Position numbers and translations under genes: made by a program. From positions 25,698,906 through 25,762,905 of the forward strand of contig CM040745.1 of the NCBI GenBank assembly GCA_022829145.1: DNA of 64,000 nucleotides. The letters are read 5' to 3'. This stretch comes from Albula goreensis (lineage: Eukaryota > Chordata > Actinopteri > Albuliformes > Albulidae). Below the pieces are notes generated by a model. The model did no database searches. It saw nothing but the letters and a program-made list of their open reading frames with translations, and had not been told where the DNA came from. Below, piece by piece: positions 26,151 to 35,692 of the stretch (within the stretch, counting starts at the first letter, position 1; the number at the start of each line of letters is the position of its first letter).

Positions 26151-26633
26151 TTAGGAGAAATTCTGGCTTAACTTTTGAAACAATAACACACTTAGACACT
26201 TGAGGGTCTTGCCAGTAAAAGGGGCTTGTAGCCCATGTAATTGGACTAGTTCTTCTGCTGTATTATTCATGTTCTTAGCTGTACCAGACCAGATGTAGAT
26301 ACTGAAATGTACTTCCCCATGCCTGGAGTCCCACAAAGGTGGATCATGAGTTAATAGGGTATCAAAAGAGTGACAGACCATTGATTTCTTTACCAAGCTT
26401 ATCATCAGCCAATGAGAAAACTTGCACTGTACACATACCATTTGTACAGCAACAACCTGGTTTGGCTCACAGTATTGTAGGTTATGAGCAGGAGACCATG
26501 TGAGTACGGCCAGTTTTTCAAACCGCAGGTTGTTGCTGTAGACACTCAGTTTCACAGTTGCTCTCAGAAATGACATAAACAGCACAGGTGAATGACTAAT
26601 TATCCATCCATCTATTATGTATACCCAATCCAT
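26151..26633 (-). other. unrecognised open frame of 160 codons
   Basis: This is the longest frame upstream of the DACH exon. It starts with MDWVYIIDGW and has no signal peptide, repeat, zinc-finger or transposase motif that I recognise. It has no promoter context or neighbours suggesting an operon or gene. In AT-rich DNA of this length one frame of this size on six frames is near the edge of chance. It could be an old retrocopy or chance; I do not assign a function. Confidence 0.15.
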
Positions 26634-26849
26634 ACAACCTAGAATTAATTAGAAAAATCTTTTCAGTGTAAATTGATATTATGATACTGTTAAAGGAATC
26701 ATTAACCAAATGTAAATGGGCTCACGAAAGATAACTATAAAACGGTGATGCAACAAAATCCATTTAGTTCACTGCACTCTGATGGCTGAAATTTGTATTT
26801 AGAACACACCAAAAGATAATATTATTTCTCATCATTTCAGCTTTGCCTA

Positions 26850-27080
26850 AAAAAACTGCGGTAGACGTCACTATCCCACAGACTGTGGGACAGCAAGTGC
26901 ACAGAGAAGTCGGGTGCCCACAGTCTGCCTGCCTGTGTCGGACTCATGTCTGTAAGCTCTGCTTGGAAAAAGTAATGGCAGCTAATGCTGTGTGAGGAGA
27001 GTGAACGCTTATCTAAGCTCGCCTGGTTTGCAAAAATAATTGGGTATTTCAGCTTTGGGGAAACAGGAGGAAACAGAGAA
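26850..27080. other. candidate conserved noncoding block with perfect palindrome
   Basis: This small GC-richer block contains a perfect hairpin-capable palindrome at 26874-26890: tcccacag, one A, ctgtggga. Half of the motif recurs as cccacagtctg near 26917. It also holds the 19-mer ggagagtgaacgcttatct at 26996-27014, which is close to 2255-2273. No frame or transposon signature. Regulatory function is inferred. Confidence 0.35.
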
Positions 27081-30000
27081 AATAAAACTTAGGTGTTTAT
27101 TCTTTATTGTTGGGAGAAAATTCAGTCATTGCAATCATGCTCAATAGTTAATCCTTACCTAATGTTTTAACAATATAAATCTTGCCTGGTGAGGAATGTC
27201 ATTTTGTCCATTAATGTTGACATGAACAGAAGATATTATAACTATGGATACATCACAAAAATTTTGGGTAAGTTTAATTGTAAAGAAATTAATCAGTGAC
27301 TTTGCTGCCAATTACTCTTATAGTATATATTTCTGACACTATCAAAGGAAGTTCTGACCTTTCACAGGTACACATTATCATGGGTTACTGGAGACCTCCA
27401 GGTCTGGATTATGTATTTTCACTAACACCTGAACAAGAGGACAGCACAGAAAGCAATTCACTGAAATGAACATGCTCTGTGTGTCATATCAACATTATGA
27501 ATGATAACACATCTGCCTTAAAATGTCATGTCTCATTTTTACATTACATTTACTTCATCAGTCTTTTTTTCCAGGTTAGGCCTGCGTCTATATGTTTGAG
27601 CTTGTATGCATACTGTTTGTGGAAGCTTATTATAGTCTTTTTCAAGGAATATGTTTGTAATTCATATGAAACTGGTTCAAATAAACTTTTCATGATATAT
27701 AAAAATTACACATACCATGTAAACTGCACATGTGTAGATGTACACTTTTCACAAGAGATCTAGCCAATGTATATGTTAATTTTATCCAATGAAAGTTATT
27801 TATCTTTCTTCTTTCAAAAGTTCATCAATTATATTGTGATACACTTCATGTCCATAAGGGGCTGATTTATGATTGGTCTAATTATTTCTTATTCAAATTT
27901 TCACCATGCTTTCTAAAGCATATCAATTTTGTTAATACCATGTAATTAAAACATGTCAGTGCACTACAAGTTGCAGGCTATATTAATGACTATGAAAATT
28001 ATTTTAATTAAATAGCCAATTATAGAAAAATCCTAACCAAGAGAATTGACATTTAAATGAATATCACTTAAATTGCTTTTCAACATTGTTTTATCAGAGA
28101 CTTAGAGGATGAATAAATTATTCCATCAAAAAATATACAGTGGCATTGCTCTTGTAGAATTCATAACTCCATTAAGTACATATTTTTAAAATTGATATTA
28201 TACCACAGTTAATTATTTGGGTGCCTAAGTGAGGTGGACACAAGAGGAATGTTTACAATTTATTAGATGGATATTATCTATTCTGCCATAATAAAGAGTG
28301 TGGCTTATTGCCTTTGTTTTAGATTTAGACTCCGTAATTGATTTGTATTAGCACTAGTGAGGAGAGAGTGCTTATTCTGTTCTGCTGATCCCCTTTCATT
28401 AAGCCCTGATAATAAATAATTGTAGTTCTTAAATAATAGCCGTTCACATGTTTTCAGAAGAAATACACCAGTGTAACATCCTTCAGTCAGTCAATTTCAA
28501 GTAAAGATTAAGCCACGAACACCGAAGGAATTTCAAAACAAATTAATGGTAAAATTCAAGGAGGGGGATAAGGATCAGGAGGACACAAAATTACTTCATA
28601 GAAGTCTCTGAATATCCTGTTGCACATCATTAAGTTTGTAATAAGGCTTAACATATCACCTCAACACTCACCTAGATCACCTACAAACCAAGAGAAATAC
28701 ACTTTTGATAGGCTGAATGAACATGGCCAAAGCTATACTGGAGTTTCTTTTCACAAGGAAAAAGTGCACAAATCAAATCTGTCTTTCAATCTCAAAGGAA
28801 ATGCATGTCTTGAAAATGTCTGCCCATCAGTATTCCCAGCAAAGTTTATAGAGCTTCAAAAACTTCCCAGAAGATAATGAGTGTAAGTCAACAGTGAAGG
28901 TTTACAGAGCAGAGATAAACTAGACCAAAATAATGCCAGATTTGTAGAATAATGATTGTGTGTGTAACAAAAATTGAAATGTAGTTTAAGATGACAACAG
29001 AATATGACTGTGTGGTGCTAAGACAGCAAGAGAACAAAAAAAAAAAAGTTAGTCTCATGGAAAGGTTCTCTATCATTTTATTTTGCAGAATATGGCTAAA
29101 TATTTTAATTCATTGTTCATTAGCCAATTGAACTGTTGATAATTGGCATTCCTCATATAAGGTGAGGGTCCCATTTTGTTCAGCTGTAATGGTACCATCA
29201 ATTATGTACCATCCATCTTAACAAACTATTTTCAGTATCAGGTCGGTGCAACTTTTGTTTGCAAACCAAAAAAATGCTTTAAGCTCATGTACACTCTCCT
29301 GGCCTTGTGGAAAGCATGATGTAGCATTGTATCTTAAATGGGTTAGTAGTCATGGAGAGTGATGCAGCAGAATTTTTAGACTTTTTACTGGATGTTTGAG
29401 GCCACCATCAGAAAACAACCCAGACACAAGAAGGTCCACGGTCCATTTGGGTTGTAGCAGACATATGATATTGCTACCCATATACATGTACAACAGCATT
29501 ATTATTAGTATAATTGTATATAAGTATAGTAAGTATAAGAGACATTAATCAGTTCTGAGGAGGTTAGAAAAGGATGATTGCAGTCTTTAGTTCAGTTCAG
29601 TCTGAGAGTTCTGGTTACTATTTAAGTTGCTGAGACTCGAGAAGTTGGAAGTGTTGAGGAGCTGGTTGTGGAGACAGGGACATAAATTCTCATCTAAAAT
29701 AGGGCTTTCTCTGGATTGTAGTCATTCAGAGTATTGAATGACAAATCAGGATTGTAACGAGAATTATACAACATTGTATCAAAGAGGGTGTTCTGCTGGG
29801 ACTCACAAGCAAGGGTTTCTCCCAACAGAATAACAGTCTTCTTGAGTAAGGAACCCAGTTGCACAGTGATCTGTAAATGCTACTGGCCCCCTATTCAGAA
29901 GCTGCACTGTCACTGGAATGCAACAGCAGAATAAGCCAACTATCAGTTGCGGTCTCAGGCTCCCTGCAGATTAAGGAATCCAAAAACTATGGAGGGTAGC

Positions 30001-31429
30001 ATTGTGTCACATGGAGAATATGAACAAGGAGAGGAACTGCATGGTAACTTTTTAACTTTGTTTGCAGGAAGTCTGTTCAAACCACAAGCACCATGTGACT
30101 GACATCCAAGTGTCTCCCAAAAAGCCCACAGCTTAAAGAGGCTGCATTTCCCTTCAGAGCAATACTTTAGTTACAGATAAAAGCTTCATTATGTGGCCTG
30201 GCTCCTTAAGGCCTCTTGGAACTGAGAACAGTGCAAAGTAATAAAATATTGCAAATGTTTATCCTTTACGCTCACCTACAGGCAATTTCAGCAGACTTCC
30301 TATAATTCACTGCTAACACAAGACTTAATAAATATAGTTGTAATCTTGTTTAAACAGGTCTTAAAACCCTTATTAATAATTTATAGACAAAAATTGGCAC
30401 TGAGGCCCAAGTATCTGATACACACTAGTGATTACACAAAGGTGAAATTCATTGCACTTGTCAGAAAACAATGGAGTTTAAAAAAGTCACATTTTCTTGT
30501 CATTGTCTACATTTTCCTTGGTTCTGAACACACAGTTCAGAAAAGTGAATTCACCTCAGAGGCACATGCTATCATTTATCTTTACATCCCCATTTCCTTT
30601 TTTAAACTCAATGAAATGAATGCATCATGAGAAAAGATGTGAGAAGTAGAACATGGTAGCACTTAAGTGAGAGCTCTTCACATTTCACAGGGCTCCCATT
30701 TTTTCATCTTTCACATGACATCATTTCTATAATACTCATGTGTTACACAAAAGAATGGAACTCCACCAGTGGTAAATAATACTGCATTCATGCTTCAGGT
30801 CTGTTCAATATCTGAGAAACTGGCCATGATGAGCAGGTTTTTCACTATACTGGACATATGAGGGTGTGACAATAATGTTCAGTGAATATTGGAATGGAAT
30901 CATTTTATTAAACATCAGACACATTAATAATCCCCTTTGAAGTCCCCCCTCTGGTATATAAATACATGAGCTTGATTTAGTAAATAGAAGAATAGCAGTG
31001 CTCTGGAATTCTTTTCTTGTTTCGCATTATTAGCTGTTGTACTAGGCACCTGCAAAAGTTCATGCATCAACATATGCCTTAGGAACAGAGGAAACATCTA
31101 GACAGAGTTCTTAGAGCAGGACCTATAGGGAGAATAGAACATCTCAGTCATAACCATGTTGACTTTCAGGCTACAGTCAGCCATCCATCTTGAGATGTCC
31201 ATCAGTTAACCTTATATGGATGTTGAAATCTATTTATTCAATGGAGAAAGAAAAGGATTGTAGGCACATGTTGTTGGCTGTGCTCATGATTTTAGGGTCA
31301 AAAGTGTGTTTCTTTAGCAGGGTGCGACTCAGGCTTGCCTGACTAGCCATATAAAGTAGTAAATTGAGCTAGGAGAAGATCAATGGGAGAAAGCTGACTG
31401 AAGGTCTGGCATATATATAAGGAAATGGA

Positions 31430-31830
31430 ATCAGCATATAAGCAGTTACAGATATCGTCATCTATGTATGTGGTACATAAGCTGGAGAATAAAGAAACAG
31501 GAGGGGAGATTGTGGGTGAAACAAGGAAGCTGATGGTTAAGGATAGAAGAGAAAGTGGAGGACAGTTGGCATGGATTTGATAATAAGCTGTGAATTCTCA
31601 ATTGACAGAGGACATATCTTAGCAGATATGATACTTGAGGAGAGGGTGGAGAGGAAAGCTTAGTAGGTGAATAGCAGAGACGTAAGTGCTTGAGAAGAAA
31701 GGGTTGCTGGTGACAAGTTAAGGAGTAGACAGTGGATGGTAGTAGAGAGCATTAACACAGAGGAGGGCTGGAGGGAAGGACCAAGAGAGAGAAGAGTCAG
31801 ACAGTTGCAGCTGGTAACCAATGAGGATGT
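31430..31830 (+). other. strongly purine-rich strand-asymmetric tract
   Basis: For about 400 bases the + strand is dominated by A and G (GGAGAGGGTGGAGAGGAAAG and similar), with hardly any pyrimidine runs. It then switches abruptly to a pyrimidine run near 31850-31880. No transposon ends or protein are recognisable. Candidates are a decayed repeat, an R-loop or triplex-prone tract, or a noncoding transcript. Nothing in the sequence decides. Confidence 0.4.
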
Positions 31831-33396
31831 AGCTTAAGAAGGTCCAGCTGCTTTCCTTGCCTTCCCTTCCCGTCTTTTTGCTACAGACTCATTGTTGGTG
31901 AAGGTCAAAGGATGATGGATCAGGTCAGAGTGTGCTCAACAAATAGGAAGACTGAAGTAGACTGCGATGATGGAAATGAAGGTAGGAATTGGAAGGAATT
32001 GGTATTTCAGAGATTTTCCTTACATGACAGGCTTCCATACACAGAATTCCTTGTCACAGGCTACATTGACATTGGGAACTAGATGGACATCACTGTGACA
32101 TTTTAGTAAAGTGATGGAATGCTGAGAGGAAAGAGTTCACAAAAATGTTCCTGGGCGCATCTGAATTTTTTTGAACATGCCAAAAATTACTGTAATTCAG
32201 TTTGTGCTCAGATGCCGAATTAATGCAAATAAAGTTGAATATAAAGTACTGACAATGCTGATGTATACCACCACACATTACCCTGGTATGTATTTTTATT
32301 AAATTAAAACTTTTATTTATGATCAATTCTTTCTGGAAAGTTGATCAGCTCATAGTTAAACAACACTAGTTAAAATTTCTTGTAGAATTTGCAACATGCA
32401 ATCAATTTATAATTATTATGTAAAATAGGAACTGAAATCTTCATATACTGGGATTATAAAAAAATATGGAACCAAAAATTCAAAAAATGGCCTGTATTTT
32501 AAAGTAACTACATTTCAGTTCAAATCAGCATGTATGACATCAGTGTCAGTACTAATTACCTTTATAGACAATATTGTACAGAGATAGATGGACATTTGCA
32601 GGATATTTAAGGCTTCACAATGTACCGCAGAAATGAATTCATGCCCCTGTGAACCAGTTTCAGCACTGAGGTTCACATAGTTGATACAGTGTTGCTTAGA
32701 AGTTTGTGAATCCCTTTGGAGTTCAAGAATAATTCATTTAAAAAGAGGTTGATATACATTCAAACATCAATGGAGGGACTGCCATTTCGAAACCACTCGT
32801 AACTAAGGCCAATGCACAACAAGACAAAATCTGCACTTCTGATTTCCACAGTGCATGGTAGAATTGGTGGTAGCAAAGGAACAGCAAGCCATTTTAGGTG
32901 ACAAGGTACACCCCAGCATTCCAAGAAGGACTGAAGCTGTTCTGAAGGCAAGGGTGGTCAAATTCCTTATTAACTGCTAAGTATTCATATATTGATTGAT
33001 GTTTCCATTATTTATGATTCCAGTCATTATTTGTCTACACCTTTATATACTCACCTTCATTTTTTCCCCACCCCTCATTCTTTGTCACACAGACCCCCTG
33101 TAGTCTTATGCGCAAGGACACACACACTGCACATAAAAGCAAGAGATAAATAAATAAATATTATAATAAATATTCATATGGCAACATACTGGTATTTATT
33201 TATTTTTGTTCTATCTTTACATTTGGTATGTGTAAACACTACAGGTCCACATCACATTAACACCACTGAGGTGATTATGTAGTAACATCACATGGGTTAC
33301 TGTTTACATACAGACCTGCTGTTAAGATAATTTAAAATACTTTCATCAAGACCATCCAACATTTAAATCTAAGACAACTGTTTTTGTGTTGGTCTA

Positions 33397-33419
33397 GGGG
33401 TGGGGTGGGGGGGGGGGGG
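33397..33419 (+). repeat. poly-G tract, potential G-quadruplex
   Basis: Two runs of four G and one run of thirteen G are separated by single T residues. It fulfils the G-quadruplex pattern and is also prone to sequencing and assembly error, so the exact G count is uncertain. It lies 1.7 kb upstream of the coding start. Confidence 0.6.
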
Positions 33420-34839
33420 TTGGTGCAGAAAATGCAGCTGTTATTTATGGTAAAATGCAAACACAAGAGATAACAGGCAAACTGTGTGCATGCTAATTGT
33501 CTAAATAATGAAATCTTAATATGGTGCATATTTAAGTAAAGGTTAGCAACATAAAGGGCAAATGGATTGTATGGCTATGAATTTTAAGCAGTCATTGATT
33601 TTTCTTCTTCTCTACACTAAAGGCTACCTCGTCTGAATGATAATTTTGAAATGACATACCTTTTTATTTTTGAGTATTATCTAATAAAGATAGTGTCATG
33701 TAGAGGCTATTTTTAAATGATCAGTGCAAATGTTTAGATTTATTAGGGTGCGAGTCAAATAAAATGTACAAACAGGCCAAGACCATTTCCAAATCAATGT
33801 ATTTTAGGTCAGTAAACAATTAATGCAATTTGCAGTCGTGTAATATTTTCAGGTAAGTCAGATCTGCTCATGTGCTTACTCTCTTTAATAAAGGCCACTT
33901 AAGAAACACATTTCAGGAATGTTTTCCTGAAATCAGCAATGAAGATAACACTCCAATAAAACCTTATCACATGGTTATTCCTTCCTCTAAAATGGGTAGT
34001 CAAGGGATTATTTGATAATCACTTGACTGTAGGCCTTGAAGTTAACATAACTGGCCTCAAAGTAACGATTGAGTAACGAGTGAACTTCGTACGTTGATCC
34101 TTTTGTTCACTCTAAACATCTGCAAATAATCCGCATGTCGGTGCATTTACTGAACTCTGTCAAGAATGTCTCTACGAACGTTTTTGTTTAGTTTTAGATA
34201 TCAGGAGACGTTGTTGTTAACCCTTTACTACTGAACAGTATCCTAATCCACCTTGTTCTAAGGTACGTGTGATGTCCACTTTTCTTTATCCATTTATATT
34301 GTAAAACGGAACAACACTGGTGTTTTACGTGTTTAAAAAACTATTGACGAGACAGGATCATTGTCAAGAATATTGTCAAGTAGGCGATTCAGTCATTTGT
34401 AATCCCTATGTTTACAGTCACCGTTTCAGGTTTTTAGTTTAAGGATGAACGTAATGATAACACAAAAAGTTGACATTCGTGAAACAATTAGATATCTTTT
34501 TAGCATATATACTTTCCAAGTACGGGGGGTTCACTTCGCCCACAGCAAATATCTATGGACAACATTTACTCACAGAGAAGAGCAGTACCGCATAATGGGG
34601 GTAACATAAAGCTTGTATTTCAAATAGGCAAAATATGTTTATCCGTTCAAGAGCAGGCTTCTTGCTTTTCCCATGAAACCGCATACAGACAAATTACGAA
34701 TTCTTATTAGCCTATTAGCAGTCTGTTGTTCAAGAGACTATCGCAGTTCAAAAAGTTTTTCAGTTATTAAAAACAGTGTGTTCCCACGTTTCTTTTGTTT
34801 CGCCCAGTACACTTTGAACTTGCGCATCACGTTGGATTG

Positions 34840-35147
34840 TCTGCGGCGACTATTTCAAAGGCTTGTAGTCCTATGGCTCCTCCCTCTTTGTACCTTGTGA
34901 CAACAACAACTCGTCCACAGAGCGAGCCTCACTTTTCGGCTCGTTTTCTTCTGTCATTCTCGCTCAATCTTTGATCAATGTACTCTCTCGCAGAGCCTAA
35001 ATCTCACATACCCCATCTCTTTCAGAAACTCTTTTGATTGCGAAACCAATATCGGAAGAATTCGCCGGCTTGGATTTCTCGTTTTGATTTCTAGGAACAC
35101 TTTTATACTCTGTTTTTTATACTTTGAACTTATTCTCACTGGTGACC
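34840..35147 (+). promoter_or_regulatory. probable 5' leader / core promoter of DACH1
   Basis: This is the interval before the ATG. It is pyrimidine-rich on the + strand and contains a CCAAT at about 35045-35049, a CTCCTCCC box near 34876, and a small hairpin (CGAGCC at 34923-34928 pairing with GGCTCG at 34938-34943). It has one upstream ORF (34978-35037). Two acceptor-like sites, a CTCTTTCAG ending at 35025 and a GATTTCTAG ending at 35094, leave open a spliced leader. The transcription start cannot be fixed from sequence alone. Confidence 0.45.
34978..35037 (+). CDS. upstream ORF in the DACH1 leader
   Basis: ATG at 34978 opens 19 codons (starting MYSLAEPKS) and ends at TGA 35035-35037, 110 bases before the main ATG. 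It lies out of frame with no overlap, so it could lower re-initiation at the main start if the transcript begins upstream of it. The context of its ATG (C at -3, T at +4) is weak, so leaky scanning would be expected. Conservation in other species is unknown. Confidence 0.3.
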   Translation: MYSLAEPKSHIPHLFQKLF

Positions 35148-35686
35148 ATGGCCGTACCGGCTGCTTTGATCCCCCCGACCCCGCTGGTCCATCCACCTCC
35201 GATCGCAACTTCTACCGCTACAACCTCCTCGCCCTCAACAACCTCGTCTCCGTCTCCGTCAGTAGCACCATCCGGACAGAGCCTGTTTCGTTCGGAGCTG
35301 ATCACCACCAGCAGTCCGGGCATCCCAGCCGGCACCCTGCCCAGCAAACCGGTCTACTCGACTCCATCTCCAGTTGAAAATACTCCGCAAAATAATGAGT
35401 GTAAAATGGTAGAATTGCGTGGTGCTAAGGTTGCCTCTTTCACAGTGGACGGTTGCGAGCTCATCTGTCTTCCCCAGGCATTCGACCTTTTTCTGAAGCA
35501 CTTGGTTGGGGGACTGCACACCGTGTATACCAAGCTGAAGAGACTGGAGATCACGCCGGTGGTGTGCAATGTGGAGCAGGTCCGTATCCTGAGAGGACTC
35601 GGAGCCATCCAGCCAGGAGTCAACCGATGCAAACTCATCTCTAGGAAGGACTTCGAGACTCTGTATAACGACTGCACCAATGCAAG
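35148..35686 (+). CDS. dach1: DACH1 exon 1 (dachshund homolog), partial gene
   Basis: This exon encodes residues 1-179 plus two bases of codon 180. Dachshund proteins are nuclear corepressors that work with EYA/SIX and NCoR-type complexes in eye, limb and kidney development. The protein opens MAVPAALIPP, the DACH1 signature. A Ser/Thr/Pro-rich low-complexity stretch covers about 21-60, then KPVYSTPSPVENTPQNNECK (67-86). From about 84 to the end runs the Ski/Sno/Dac domain (Dachbox-N), with the family CLPQ motif at 107-110, KHLVGGLHTVYTKLKRLE near 117-134, and RILRGLGAIQPGVNRCKL near 146-163. DACH2 lacks the VENTPQNNECK form, so DACH1 is preferred. The ATG has a strong context (A at -3, G at +4). 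The Gly and Ser tracts that lengthen mammalian DACH1 here are absent. The exon ends AATGCAAG before GTAAGC. Later exons, including the second dachshund box, lie beyond the window. Confidence 0.96.
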
Positions 35687-35692
35687 GTAAGC
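35687..35692 (+). other. splice donor of exon 1
   Basis: AAG followed by GTAAGC is a near-consensus 5' splice site, placed exactly after the NDCTNA codons where the known DACH first coding exon ends. The intron is phase 2. If the site is not used, the reading frame adds Arg and stops at once at TAA (35688-35690), which lies within the donor itself. Confidence 0.9.

Larger units (their letters stand above)
1..34840. other. 5' flanking gene desert of the dachshund gene
   Basis: No host gene is recognisable here; the open frames are short and show no family signature. The following intervals hold nothing I can name beyond AT-rich unique DNA: 1-1830, 3361-4139, 4781-5690 (only a T20 tract at 4889-4908), 6145-8229, 8901-10829, 11231-12199, 12890-13480 (only an A19 tract at 13183-13201), 13712-16969 (only an A16 tract at 14568-14583), 17441-17849, 18601-20040, 21060-23344, 23786-24369, 24711-26150, 27081-31429 and 31831-34019. 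In known vertebrate genomes the region upstream of DACH1 is a gene desert, which agrees with this. The remaining intervals are listed separately. Confidence 0.75.

Noticed and set aside
29241-29266. GGTCGGTGCAACTTTTG, resembling a mariner terminal repeat
   Set aside because: No matching inverted end or TA-flanked partner was found nearby; the similarity is short and may be chance.
35117-35680. Minus-strand and other-frame open reading frames over the DACH exon (up to 108 codons)
   Set aside because: They are shadows of the high-GC coding exon; none shows a protein family and the + frame matches DACH1 throughout.
35148-35686. Assignment to DACH2
   Set aside because: The MAVPAALIPP start and the KPVYSTPSPVENTPQNNECK linker are DACH1 features; DACH2 has a different N-terminus and MxGMKVASF-type start of the domain.
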